Source of the DNA: Elainella sp. Prado103
Lineage (GTDB): Bacteria > Cyanobacteriota > Cyanobacteriia > Elainellales > Elainellaceae
Direction: 5' to 3'
DNA length: 40,227 nucleotides
NCBI GenBank assembly: GCA_025454395.1
Contig: JALOOM010000042.1
Span: forward strand, 1-40,227
Shown: piece by piece, positions 16,803 to 25,329 of the stretch
Position numbering within the stretch: position 1 is the first letter of the stretch
How the letters are laid out: the number at the start of each line of letters is the position of its first letter
Made by a program: the position numbers and the translations under genes
The notes under the pieces: generated by a model
Databases searched by the model: none
What the model was told of the DNA's origin: nothing
What the model saw: only the letters and a program-made list of their open reading frames with translations

Positions 16803-18347
16803 TTATTCCAACCCCGTCCAAGACTTTAAGATCGGCAACACATAGGAAATGGGCGATCGTTCTTCTACCGTGATCCGTACTGCTGTCGTCATCCCAGCAG
16901 TCATGGTTTGATTCGGCCCTTTAGAAGAAGACCAGCGAAACCCACTGATGGTGTCAGCACTCGGTTCTAGTTCGGCAAACACCGCAACATGGGCTCCTTC
17001 CGACAACACTCCCGGTAGAATATCTGGATTACCAACCAAACTGGCTGCCCCTTGTTGGGTCACAGGGAAGGCGGAAACCTGCTTAACCCGCCCCACAATA
17101 CCACCATACTCTTCCCGTTTAACGATCGTTGGTGTCAGTTGTACTGCCATATCTTCTTTCACTTTCTTACCATCACTGACAGGCAGGAAAATCACTCCTT
17201 CTAAGCGATCGGAGGTTTCAACGGCGATCTTACCGAGTTCCATCCCAGGCTCTAGTCGTTCACCAGGTTTAGCAGCTAACTCAACAACCGTGCCATCTTG
17301 TGTACTCACCACTTGGCTACTCTGTTTTAGCTCCAGCTCCAACTTGGCAATTAGTCGTTCCGTATCCTGAATTTCCTTGTTACGATTCGCCGCAGCCGCC
17401 AAATCTTGTTCAGTTTGGGTTGCCACTCGGCTTTCCAATGCTTGCAGTTGAGCCTGCAATTCATTAATCCGATTTTGATTGGTCAGAAATTCTCGCTGAG
17501 CTTCTGCTTCACGGGTATCCAATTGTTTGAGTTGAGTTTCAATTTGATTCACCTTAACCTGCATATCCAGATATTCCCGCTCTGCTTGCAATACCAGGTC
17601 TTCGGGCAACGCGCCCGCATCAAGCGCTGCCTGCCGCCCCTGCCACCGCTGTTCATACACGGGCAATTGACTGCGTAAGGTTTGCAACTGCTGTTCTAGC
17701 GTCAGTCGTTCCTGCTGAATTGATTCCAACCCCTTTTCACGTAACACCGGAGTCAGAGATTGTACAGTAGCTAAACTCTGTTGAAGCGCCTGCCGCTGTT
17801 GAGCAATTGCTGCTTGATCAAGCGATCCTCGCTGGCTTTGAGCTTCCTGAGCCATCTGATCTTGCATCCGCAACTGAATCAATTTTTCGCGGGCCAACCG
17901 CAGTTCTTGCTCCAATTCAGATTGATCGATCGTGGCCAGCACTTGCCCTTTTTTAACCCGATCGCCCGTATTCACCGCCAAAGCCTCCAACCGGCCGGCA
18001 CTGGCAGCTTGCAGATTGATCACCTGACTGGGATACACAATCACCCCCTGCCCCTTAACCGTGATCGGAATGCGCCCAAACACACTCCAGGTTAAACCGG
18101 CCGTTACTAACGTGCCCAAAGCGATCAAGGATAGCCAGCGTTTCGGACTGACAATTTGCACCAGTTGATCGAGTTGATCAGGAGAAATCGGTTGATCAGG
18201 ATGAGACGGCCGAGCCTGTCCCGTGGGAGCCGCCGGGTTGTGCGGAAGATGGAGCCGCCGATTCCCAGCAGAGGAGGATGGGGTTTGAGGCGATGATCCA
18301 GTAGGTGGATCGATCGATCGATCTTGTGATAATTTTTCAGCTACCAT
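16803..18347 (-). CDS. HlyD-type membrane fusion protein of peptide export system
   Basis: A 514-aa periplasmic adaptor linking the ABC exporter to the outer membrane. A Pro/Ser-rich cytoplasmic N-terminus is followed by one membrane helix (RWLSLIALGTLVTAGLTWSVF), a lipoyl-type half (GDRVKKGQVLATID), a long coiled coil rich in Q, E and L (about 160-345), and the second lipoyl half (QDGTVVELAAKPGERLEPG). It fits the NHLM secretion protein family (TIGR03794 type). ATG at 18347 is preferred: it overlaps the upstream stop by seven bases (ATGGTAG), giving translational coupling. A longer frame to 18398 would run 58 bp into the preceding gene. Confidence 0.9.
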   Translation of the reverse strand: MVAEKLSQDRSIDPPTGSSPQTPSSSAGNRRLHLPHNPAAPTGQARPSHPDQPISPDQLDQLVQIVSPKRWLSLIALGTLVTAGLTWSVFGRIPITVKGQGVIVYPSQVINLQAASAGRLEALAVNTGDRVKKGQVLATIDQSELEQELRLAREKLIQLRMQDQMAQEAQSQRGSLDQAAIAQQRQALQQSLATVQSLTPVLREKGLESIQQERLTLEQQLQTLRSQLPVYEQRWQGRQAALDAGALPEDLVLQAEREYLDMQVKVNQIETQLKQLDTREAEAQREFLTNQNRINELQAQLQALESRVATQTEQDLAAAANRNKEIQDTERLIAKLELELKQSSQVVSTQDGTVVELAAKPGERLEPGMELGKIAVETSDRLEGVIFLPVSDGKKVKEDMAVQLTPTIVKREEYGGIVGRVKQVSAFPVTQQGAASLVGNPDILPGVLSEGAHVAVFAELEPSADTISGFRWSSSKGPNQTMTAGMTTAVRITVEERSPISYVLPILKSWTGLE

Positions 18348-19468
18348 TGCATTTCTCTCCCCGCTCCTTGTTGTGTTTGCAACCGATTCAACAACCATTC
18401 AAATCGGGCTTCAGCTAAGGCCACCTGAGTTAAAAACTGCCCCCCTAAGTCCGTGGCATGAACCCTTTCACCATCCAACATTTGGCGATATTGCTGAATC
18501 AGCGACTGTCGTTTATGGGCTAACAAGATCGTCAACACCCGATAAAAGCGTGAGGCAAACCCAACATCATGCAGTAACTTCGCAGCCAGCCGCCAGCGGG
18601 GGATTGAGAGTACCTGGGAATCTCGCAAAGCTCGCACAGTCACCATCGGTAAATCCGCATCAAGCAATCCCATTTCACCGAGCATCTCCCCGCGCGACAA
18701 TCGAGCAATTTCTGCTTCAGCAGTCTCAGGGTGTCCAGATAAAGCCTGGCTAGATAAAAACTGGCCAGATAACCCTTGCCAGGGTAAAAATGCCCCAGTC
18801 CGAGATATGGATCGATCTTCAGTCTCCGGTTCTGTTGTCATCGGTAAACTCAACGCTACCGATCCATCCAACAGAACATGAAACGCATCAATTGGATAGC
18901 CACTCCGCATCAACACCTGATGGGCGGCTAGGGGTTGCACTTGTCCCACCGCAATCAACCAGTCCAGATCGCTATCTTGCAATTCGGCAAAAACAGTCAA
19001 CCCTTCTCGCAGTTGGGGCTGATTTAATAAAGCTGGATCGATTCCCATGTGATCGCTCAAGGTCTGAAGTTGATGGGCTAACAGCCTAGCGCTGGCTCGA
19101 TACAGATGCGCCGCAAATCCTAGATCCTCAGTCATTTTTTCTGCCAGGATGGATCGATCGATCGCGAGCAATGTGCAGTCAGTCATCGTTCGTGCTGCCA
19201 TCACTGCCGTCTGGCTCATCACACCTGGAATAATTCCCGATAAATCTCCGGGAGATAGACGATTTAATTCTCGTCCTGTTGACGAATAACTATCATCAAC
19301 TTGTCCTAGCAACTCTGACACCTGCCCTTCTAGCAGGAGATAAAAGTCATCCAACGATTGATAAGCTTGCCATAGAACTGTGTGGGCTGACACCGATCGA
19401 TGAGATCCGACCGCAAATAGCCAGTCCAGATCTGAAGTGTTCAACTCCTTCAGTAAGATTTGTCTCAT
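18341..19468 (-). CDS. Protein with two cyclic-nucleotide-binding-like domains, export cluster
   Basis: A 375-aa soluble protein with two CRP-type effector domains. The first (about 20-140) contains LLLEGQVSELLG and RLSPGDLSGIIPG; the second (about 175-320) contains HVLLDGSVALSL, LSRGEMLGEMGLLD and a following VRALRDSQVLSI strand. No DNA-binding helix-turn-helix or kinase follows, so it is not a CRP regulator. Such proteins accompany NHLP-type exporters in cyanobacteria and may tune the pump or bind the precursor; this is inference. The phosphate-binding RxA residues of true cNMP sites are not clear, so ligand binding is doubtful. It lies between the precursors and the HlyD gene in the same operon. 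Confidence 0.8.
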   Translation of the reverse strand: MRQILLKELNTSDLDWLFAVGSHRSVSAHTVLWQAYQSLDDFYLLLEGQVSELLGQVDDSYSSTGRELNRLSPGDLSGIIPGVMSQTAVMAARTMTDCTLLAIDRSILAEKMTEDLGFAAHLYRASARLLAHQLQTLSDHMGIDPALLNQPQLREGLTVFAELQDSDLDWLIAVGQVQPLAAHQVLMRSGYPIDAFHVLLDGSVALSLPMTTEPETEDRSISRTGAFLPWQGLSGQFLSSQALSGHPETAEAEIARLSRGEMLGEMGLLDADLPMVTVRALRDSQVLSIPRWRLAAKLLHDVGFASRFYRVLTILLAHKRQSLIQQYRQMLDGERVHATDLGGQFLTQVALAEARFEWLLNRLQTQQGAGREMQW

Positions 19469-19581
19469 AGGTCAATCCAGTGAAAGGGAACATGTGATAC
19501 AGAACAGAAAGTAGAAAGCAAAAGTGAGGAATGATAAGAATCTCAGAGCAAAAATCTGAGGAATGATAATGATAGTCAGCT

Positions 19582-19953
19582 TCAACGGCCAAATAATTTC
19601 ATCAAACCTGAAATAAAGCTGAGGGCTTCTCCTACAGATTCAAACCCTGAGCCAAAGAATTGCCAGGATGAGAAAGAAGTTCGGGAGGAACTGGAAACCG
19701 ATCGCATTGAGCCACAGTCGGAGTCGATCGCCTGACCAGAAAATTCATCCACTTGTTCAAATAAAGTTGAGGAAAACATTAGATCAATGCCACCGGAGAT
19801 TTGATCAAGTTCTTGCTCAGTCAGTTCAATTGGTGATGAATCGGCATTGAATTGATCATCACTGAATCGATCGGTACTATATTGATAGTCACTGAATCGA
19901 TCATCACTAAATCGATCACTACTCGGCTCATTGGGTTGGGTTTGCTTAGACAT
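19582..19953 (-). CDS. Double-glycine precursor peptide 1 of the export cluster
   Basis: A 123-aa peptide. The leader contains a repeated DRFSD element (DRFSDDRFSD ... DRFSDDQF) and then IELTEQELDQISGG, the classical GG cleavage signal recognised by C39 peptidases. The 68-residue core starts IDLMFSSTLFEQVDEF, is Ser-rich, has one Cys (DSDCGS) and ends in an amphipathic helix (VGEALSFISGLMKLFGR). ATG at 19953 is chosen because AGGAG lies six bases before it; an in-frame ATG at 19968 has none. No known modifying enzyme is nearby, so the core may be exported unmodified. I do not recognise the core family. Confidence 0.8.
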   Translation of the reverse strand: MSKQTQPNEPSSDRFSDDRFSDYQYSTDRFSDDQFNADSSPIELTEQELDQISGGIDLMFSSTLFEQVDEFSGQAIDSDCGSMRSVSSSSRTSFSSWQFFGSGFESVGEALSFISGLMKLFGR

Positions 19954-20034
19954 GGCCGACTCCTGCAAAGAATGAGGGGAGCGGAGGGTAATCCTGATCT
20001 AGCATTACTCCTCCGCTGGATCGCAATGAACTAC

Positions 20035-20331
20035 TTAATTGATCGCAATGTCTTGGAAGGCACCACTCTCAATCCCTTGGAAGTCAATTTGGGAAATCGT
20101 GCCACTACCTTCTGGTCCGGCGAAGGTTGCTTGACCAATCGACAAGTTCTTCTGCGAGAAAAAGTTGCCTGATTTCTGTGCAAAGCTATCCACGTCACCA
20201 AAGTTCAGCGACATGCCGCCCGAAATCCCGTCTAGCTCGTCTTCCGACAGTTCCATCGCGCCCATTTCTGCATTTGCCATTGCAGTCAGATCGATCGGAT
20301 TAATCTGATTTTGTTCTTTTTCAGTCGCCAT
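20035..20331 (-). CDS. Double-glycine precursor peptide 2 of the export cluster
   Basis: A 98-aa peptide with leader ending MELSEDELDGISGG, closely parallel to the leader end of peptide 1 (ELTEQELDQISGG). The 59-residue core (MSLNFGDVDSFAQK ... GAFQDIAIN) is rich in G, S, F and Q and has no Cys, so lanthionine or disulfide chemistry is excluded. AGGAG lies eight bases before the ATG. It is the first gene of the leftward export operon and diverges from the TPR genes with about 300 bp between them. The function of the exported product (bacteriocin-like, signalling or surface) is not readable. Confidence 0.82.
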   Translation of the reverse strand: MATEKEQNQINPIDLTAMANAEMGAMELSEDELDGISGGMSLNFGDVDSFAQKSGNFFSQKNLSIGQATFAGPEGSGTISQIDFQGIESGAFQDIAIN

Positions 20332-20592
20332 TCGTTTTCTCCTTTCAGATATGAGTCATTGCAGTATCTGTCAACGGTTTGTCCGTTCACGGTTACCGAC
20401 TGCACCTACATACCCAACGGCAGAGATCGCTTATGCACTTTCAACTCAAAATTCGCTCGATCGCGATTAATCATTTCTGCACAAATATAAAGAAATGACG
20501 AGTCCAGCGGGGTCAAGATTGCGAAATTCAACAAATTCAGATATCACTAGGGTGGGCTTGCGCTGTCTGTAATCTAGCGTGAGTCATCCATT

Positions 20593-20621
20593 TTGACAGT
20601 TTCATTTCTCAGTGATAAAGA
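20593..20621 (+). promoter_or_regulatory. Candidate sigma70-type promoter for TPR gene
   Basis: TTGACA at 20593-20598 and TAAAGA at 20616-20621 are separated by 17 bp. The ATG of the TPR gene is only 11 bp beyond the -10 box, so transcription from here would give an almost leaderless message. Confidence 0.4.
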
Positions 20622-20632
20622 CTCGTTTGACT

Positions 20633-21475
20633 ATGCCATCTCCAACTCTTGTCCAAGCCAAAACTTACCTTGAGCAGGGTAATACCTTTGCCGATCAAGG
20701 AGCGATTGAGCAGGCGATCCAAAGTTACCAAATGGCAATCCAGACCAAACCGGACTTTGTCCCTGCACTTAAACGGTTGATCCAGCTCTATTCCACTCAG
20801 AACAATTGGTCAGCCCTGATTCCAGTTTGTCAGCAATTAATTGCCCTGAAACCAGAGCTACCCATAGCCCACCTCCAGCTTGCCCGCGCCCTCAAACATC
20901 AGAGTGATGAGGAATCGGCTCTAGCCTCCTATCAAGCGGCTTTAGAGCGTAAGTCAGACTGGAGCCCGCAGGTTTATCGAGAGATGGGGAACGCTTTTTC
21001 CCAAAAAGCAGTCTATGCCCAACAGGCGGTCACTGCTTATCGGCGAGCCTGCGAGTTAAAATCCGACTGGGAAAATCCTGACTTTTATGCCAAATTTGCG
21101 GATGCACTCTGTAAAGTCCAGGAATTTGATCAAGCGATCGATTTCTATCACCGAGCCCTTCAGATCAAACCTGATGTTTGGCAATCTGAGTTTGGTCTAG
21201 GCAGAGCCTATCACGACAAAGGTTGGTTTAATGAGGCAACAGAGCATTACGATCGCGCCATCCAGCTTACGTCCAATCGTCCGGTGCCTCGACTGCATAA
21301 AAGCATGGGAGATGCCCTGGTCAGCAAAGGATTAGTTGAGGAAGCACTGTCCTATTATCGTCAGGTGTTAGATATGGACAGCCCAGCGAAACTCTATCGG
21401 GCGATCGGCGATCGGCTCAGCGAGTGTCAGCGAGAGTCTGAAGCGCAGGCTTTTTACCAGAAAGTGACTCGTTAG
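20633..21475 (+). CDS. Tetratricopeptide repeat protein
   Basis: A 280-aa protein made almost entirely of TPR units, for example AKTYLEQGNTFADQGAIEQAIQSY, FADALCKVQEFDQAIDFYHRAL and GLGRAYHDKGWFNEATEHYDRAI. About seven 34-residue repeats can be counted, from residue 5 onward. TPRs bind other proteins; there is no catalytic domain, signal peptide or membrane helix. It diverges from the peptide export operon and is followed by a second TPR gene on the same strand, so the pair may serve that system as scaffold. ATG 20633 (MPSPTLVQ) is chosen over a GTG at 20612 that would overlap the putative -10 box. Confidence 0.85.
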   Translation: MPSPTLVQAKTYLEQGNTFADQGAIEQAIQSYQMAIQTKPDFVPALKRLIQLYSTQNNWSALIPVCQQLIALKPELPIAHLQLARALKHQSDEESALASYQAALERKSDWSPQVYREMGNAFSQKAVYAQQAVTAYRRACELKSDWENPDFYAKFADALCKVQEFDQAIDFYHRALQIKPDVWQSEFGLGRAYHDKGWFNEATEHYDRAIQLTSNRPVPRLHKSMGDALVSKGLVEEALSYYRQVLDMDSPAKLYRAIGDRLSECQRESEAQAFYQKVTR

Positions 21476-21581
21476 GGAACAGGGCATCCAGCCTGTGCAT
21501 CTAACCTGTGCATCTAAATCGATATCCTGGATACCGTTCGATCGTGTCGTAGCCCCACAGTGATTATCGGGAGAGTCCATC

Positions 21582-23399
21582 ATGATTTTAGTTGGTTTCG
21601 GCGGCTTAATTCAAAAGTTTATGCAGTGGGTATCCCGCCTGTTTCAACCCCAAGCCCAACCTAAATTACTATCAGAGCGATCGACTCGATCGACTCAGTC
21701 TGATACGACCCGTTCTGCTACTCACGATCCAGCCAGCCCACTTCCGCTGACCGTAACAAATGCGGCTTTACCAGTGGTTACAGCCCCTGTTACAGCGGAT
21801 CCAGCCTCAATAGTAGCATCCTCTCCCAAGATCACTTCTGCCGATCCTTCCTTTGTTGATCCTCCCTCTACCGATGCCAGCACTGCCGAACCAGTTCTGA
21901 TCGCATCTGAGCATGATCTATCAGACCCAGGAAATACCAGTTCAGGAAATAATTTAGATATAATAGCTACACATCAGGCAAATATTTCAGATACCGATCC
22001 AGTTAATGTTCAGTCAATAGGTTCAGCAGAGATCGATCTGGCTCCCAACTCATCCGATCAGGCAGCTTTTGTAGCGGCACCGATACCTACACCAATAGAT
22101 ACGCCGATAGATACACCAATACCTACACTAATAGATACGCTGATAGATGCACCGATAGATGAGAAAGCAGGGACACTAACAGGGACACCTGAAGCACCGG
22201 CTGAAAAATCGGGGAGCCAGGAACAAAACCATATCTCTGAAGTTGCCACGATCGAAGCCTCGACCCAGACAGAAGCTTTCAATGATCAGGCAGATGATCA
22301 GGCAGATGATCAGGCGGATGATCAGACGGTACGTTCCCTCAGCGCCGAAGAATTTACTGAAACTGAATTGACTGAATTGACTGAAGCTGAAGAATTCGCA
22401 GCCGAAGAACCGACCCTCATTCCCACCGCACAAGAACATTATGAGGCCGGGCAATCCCTACTGAAGCAAGACAAATTGGAAGAGGCGATCGTACAGTTTC
22501 GACAAGCGATCGGACGAGATCCCAACAATGCAACCCTGTATGAAGCCTTAGGAAAAGCCTACATTCAAGGAAAACAGTGGCCGTTGGCGATCGAGGCATT
22601 GCAAAAAGCGATTCAGAAAGATTCTCAGTTTGCTGCGGCTTATCAGGGATTGGGGCAGGTTTATTTTCGTACCCAGCAATGGGAGCAGTCCCTATCAGCG
22701 CTCAGGATGGCCCTGGAGTTTAACCCTCAGTTATTTTCGGTGTATGAAATGATCGGCAGAATTCAGCTTCAGATGGAACAGTTTGAAGATGCCGCAGAGA
22801 ATTTTAAACAGGCTGTTCGGCTCCGTCCCCTCTATGGTCAAGCCTACGAAGGGTTAGGGCAGAGTTATCTGAAACGAGAAATGTTTGAGCCCGCGATCGG
22901 TGCATTTCAGCAGGCCATTAGTTGCAATAAAAAACTTTTTACAGCCCATGAAGGATTGGGCCAGTCCTATCAAGGTGCCAAAAATCCTGAGGCAGCCCTA
23001 GCTGCATTCCAGCAGGCAACTGCTCTTAAACCCAACTCGATCAATCTTCAGGAAACCATTGCCAAACTCTATTTTGAGCAAGAAAACTTTGAGCAGGTGA
23101 TTACCACGATCGAAACTGCTATTCCCCAACATCGCCGTACTGCCCCCCTTTACAATCTTTTAGGTCAGGCTTACTTAAAGCAAGATCGCTTAGAAAACGC
23201 GAAGTCAGCGTTCTCAAAAGCGATCACCCAACGCCCCTCCATGATGGCCGCTTACCGAGGTCTGGCCCAAACTGAATTGCAGCAAGGTGCAACAGCAGCC
23301 GCGATCACGACTTTAAATCGAGCCCTCAAAATCAATCCCACCCATCTAGCTTGTCGTCGATTGTTGGAACAAGCTATGTCCAAACAGAGCCAGGCATGA
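21582..23399 (+). CDS. TPR protein with long low-complexity N-terminal half
   Basis: A 605-aa protein. The first 25 residues (ILVGFGGLIQKFMQWVSRLF) form an amphipathic, perhaps membrane-touching helix. Residues about 30-280 are disordered and rich in S, T, D, P and A, with PIDTPIDT-type and QADD repeats. From about 285 to 600, nine TPR units follow (AGQSLLKQDKLEEAIVQFRQAI, GLGQSYLKREMFEPAIGAF, LLGQAYLKQDRLENAKSAF). It lies 106 bp after the first TPR gene and is probably co-transcribed. A scaffold role is likely; its partners are unknown. Confidence 0.85.
   Translation: MILVGFGGLIQKFMQWVSRLFQPQAQPKLLSERSTRSTQSDTTRSATHDPASPLPLTVTNAALPVVTAPVTADPASIVASSPKITSADPSFVDPPSTDASTAEPVLIASEHDLSDPGNTSSGNNLDIIATHQANISDTDPVNVQSIGSAEIDLAPNSSDQAAFVAAPIPTPIDTPIDTPIPTLIDTLIDAPIDEKAGTLTGTPEAPAEKSGSQEQNHISEVATIEASTQTEAFNDQADDQADDQADDQTVRSLSAEEFTETELTELTEAEEFAAEEPTLIPTAQEHYEAGQSLLKQDKLEEAIVQFRQAIGRDPNNATLYEALGKAYIQGKQWPLAIEALQKAIQKDSQFAAAYQGLGQVYFRTQQWEQSLSALRMALEFNPQLFSVYEMIGRIQLQMEQFEDAAENFKQAVRLRPLYGQAYEGLGQSYLKREMFEPAIGAFQQAISCNKKLFTAHEGLGQSYQGAKNPEAALAAFQQATALKPNSINLQETIAKLYFEQENFEQVITTIETAIPQHRRTAPLYNLLGQAYLKQDRLENAKSAFSKAITQRPSMMAAYRGLAQTELQQGATAAAITTLNRALKINPTHLACRRLLEQAMSKQSQA
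22284..22331 (+). repeat. 12-bp tandem units coding for DQAD
   Basis: GATCAGGCAGAT is repeated three times with a degenerate fourth unit, in frame within the disordered part of the TPR protein. A second, looser 12-bp array (coding PIDT) lies at about 22083-22160. Confidence 0.85.
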
Positions 23400-23435
23400 C
23401 AATGAAGGCTGAAGTTCACCCATGAAACTCACAAA

Positions 23436-24479
23436 TTATCGTTTCTCTGCTTCTAACACCGCTTGAATTGCAGACTGATCTAAGCACTCTCCGATGAAGA
23501 TGAGCCGGGTTTGGCGCAGTTCGTCCGGTTGCCAAGGGCGATCGTAGAAGTAATCAAATCGGTTGCCGACCCCTTGCAGTACCAAGCGCATCGCTTTGTT
23601 TGGCACAGACACGAACCCTTTGATCCGATAAATTTCATGTTGCTGGACGAGGGTCGTCAATTGGTTTACCAAGCAGTCAGGCTCAAAGGACTGATCGGCG
23701 ATGAATTGCACTGAGTTGATCTGGTCATCATGGTCGTGCTCTTCTTCGTGATCATGATGGCTAGGACGATGATCGAGGTTGTCTTCAACGGCAGCATTAA
23801 AGCCGAGTAGCACCTCTGGGCTAATCTGTCCTTGGTGACAGGACACAATCTTCACACCGGCTGGTACTTCCTGCTGAAGCCACTGCTGCACCTTAAACTG
23901 AGCAGTTTCATCAACGCAATCACTCTTAGTTAACAACACCAGATCGGCACAGGCTAACTGATCTTCAAATAATTCTTCGATCGGGGTTTCATGTTCCAAA
24001 CTGTCATCCGCTTGCCGTTGGGCTTCCAAGGCAGCCAAATCGCCAACCAGTTTCCCATTTGCTAAGGCTTCGCAATCTACAACGGTCACCACACCATCCA
24101 CCGTCGCTCCAGTACGAATCTCTGGCCAACGAAAGGCTTGCACCAAAGGCTTGGGAAGGGCTAAGCCAGAAGTTTCGATCAAAATGCTGTCAATTCGATC
24201 GCGACGTTTGAGTAGTTCTTGCATGGTAGGCAAAAATTCTTCCTGCACTGTGCAGCAGAGGCAGCCATTCGTCAGTTCTAGAATATTGCCATCGGGGCTT
24301 TCATCTTCATCACAGACTTGGCAAGATTTAAGTAGTTCGCCGTCAATGCCAATTTCGCCAAACTCATTGACCAAAACAGCAATGCGTCGCCCTTGATTAT
24401 TTTGTAAAAGATGACGGACAAGCGTGGTTTTTCCAGCCCCCAAAAAGCCGGTAATCACTGTCACTGGAATTTTATGCAT
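23436..24479 (-). CDS. cobW: CobW-type G3E GTPase metallochaperone
   Basis: A 347-aa COG0523 GTPase. Walker A GFLGAGKTT is at 11-19, the metal-binding CxCC motif NGCLCC at 71-75, a switch ETSG follows, and the guanine-specificity motif appears as LTKSD. A His-rich loop (SHHDHEEEHDHDD) near 245-258 may hold metal, and the C-terminal CobW_C domain runs to VLEAEKR. The insert CDEDESPDGNILELTNG resembles the CobW of cobalamin synthesis rather than zinc-type YeiR/ZagA. CobW is thought to deliver Co2+ to corrin synthesis. ATG 24479 (MHKIPVTVITG) aligns with the family; the longer frame to 24575 would overlap the upstream gene. The cobalamin riboswitch ahead of the pair supports the cobalt role. Confidence 0.9.
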   Translation of the reverse strand: MHKIPVTVITGFLGAGKTTLVRHLLQNNQGRRIAVLVNEFGEIGIDGELLKSCQVCDEDESPDGNILELTNGCLCCTVQEEFLPTMQELLKRRDRIDSILIETSGLALPKPLVQAFRWPEIRTGATVDGVVTVVDCEALANGKLVGDLAALEAQRQADDSLEHETPIEELFEDQLACADLVLLTKSDCVDETAQFKVQQWLQQEVPAGVKIVSCHQGQISPEVLLGFNAAVEDNLDHRPSHHDHEEEHDHDDQINSVQFIADQSFEPDCLVNQLTTLVQQHEIYRIKGFVSVPNKAMRLVLQGVGNRFDYFYDRPWQPDELRQTRLIFIGECLDQSAIQAVLEAEKR

Positions 24480-24546
24480 GGTGAAGCCTTTCATGAAAGA
24501 ACAAAGCACAATGAACCGATCGAGATAGAGGTATGGCCATCCCGAG

Positions 24547-24954
24547 TTAAACAGACGGCATGGCGATCGGCGCAACCGGCTGCGGTGGAATCCGGGCTAA
24601 CACAGTCGTTTTGAGTGGGTCAGGACGACTGCCATAGGGCAACAGCCCAATCGGATGATGATGATATTGGCTGGCGCAGTCTAAAATAGCAGAGAGTGGA
24701 TCATACAGGCTCAAATTGCCAAATAGGTAGGTGTATTTGCCCGGTGCCGAAAATGAGATCGCGCAAGACTTTTCGCAGACGAACATACATTCCACTGGCT
24801 GAATGGTAAATCGATCGCGCAGTGGCCAATCTTGAGCCAATTGGTTTAGGGCTTCTAGCAGCTTCTGTCCACCACTTTTGCAGGGTTGAGTTGAACCAGA
24901 AGCCGCACGAACTTTGGCACAGGTCGTGCAAACAAACAGCGTATGGGATGTCAT
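24547..24954 (-). CDS. DUF1636 metal-binding (ferredoxin-like) protein
   Basis: A 135-aa protein with cysteines arranged as CTTC (residues 9-12), C25 and ECMFVCEKSC, as in DUF1636 proteins, which resemble thioredoxin-fold [2Fe-2S] ferredoxins and travel with CobW in cobalamin loci. The tail PIGLLPYGSRPDPLKTTVLARIP is typical of this family. ATG at 24954 (MTSHTLFVC) is preferred; the frame to 25005 would add 17 residues without similarity in the riboswitch leader. It precedes cobW by 67 bp and shares its riboswitch. The biochemical role is unproven. Confidence 0.85.
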   Translation of the reverse strand: MTSHTLFVCTTCAKVRAASGSTQPCKSGGQKLLEALNQLAQDWPLRDRFTIQPVECMFVCEKSCAISFSAPGKYTYLFGNLSLYDPLSAILDCASQYHHHPIGLLPYGSRPDPLKTTVLARIPPQPVAPIAMPSV

Positions 24955-25024
24955 GATGGAGTAGTGTATCTGTACCACGCAGATAGACGAAACAACCGTT
25001 GGCAATGAGGTGTCTCAAACCATG

Positions 25025-25215
25025 AGAACCTCGATCGGCGGGCATCCTGACTTATCAGATGGGAAAGCGTCGCTTGTGTATCAACGATTGCCTATCAGCA
25101 ATGTATTAACCCTGGCTATGCTCAACCTGAATAACAGTTGCGGGACAGCGGCAGATTTACACTGCACTTTCCCCCTTACGTTTGGTGACTGCTCCTCACC
25201 AAAACCGATTAGGTA
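25025..25215 (-). ncRNA. Cobalamin (B12) riboswitch
   Basis: Read on the minus strand, this leader contains the conserved core GCCGCTGTCCCGCAACTGT (about 25135-25155) and then the B12 box GTCAGGATGCCCGCC (25037-25051). Further 5' is a GGGGGAAAGTGCAGTG segment and a GTGA...TCAC hairpin. These are the landmarks of the cobalamin riboswitch family. It lies 70 bp upstream of the DUF1636-cobW pair, which would be switched off when adenosylcobalamin or pseudocobalamin is plentiful. No U-run terminator follows, so control may be translational. End points are approximate. Confidence 0.9.
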
Positions 25216-25329
25216 ACGATAGCATGTTTCCCGAACATCCTAGATATCAATTACTCTCTAGATGAGCCATAACCTTCCTATGATATAAATGCGATTTGGC
25301 ATTATTTTAGCGTTGTACAGCGAGCCTCC

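Noticed and set aside
19347-19592. Minus-strand 81-codon frame between precursor 1 and the cNMP-like gene
   Set aside because: It overlaps the start of the better supported cNMP-domain gene in another frame, has no GG leader and no motif.
24955-25005. Upstream extension of the DUF1636 protein
   Set aside because: It reads into the riboswitch leader, and the family starts at MTSHTLFVC.
25010-25216. Plus-strand frame across the riboswitch
   Set aside because: It is the complement of a structured RNA with conserved boxes; coding is accidental.
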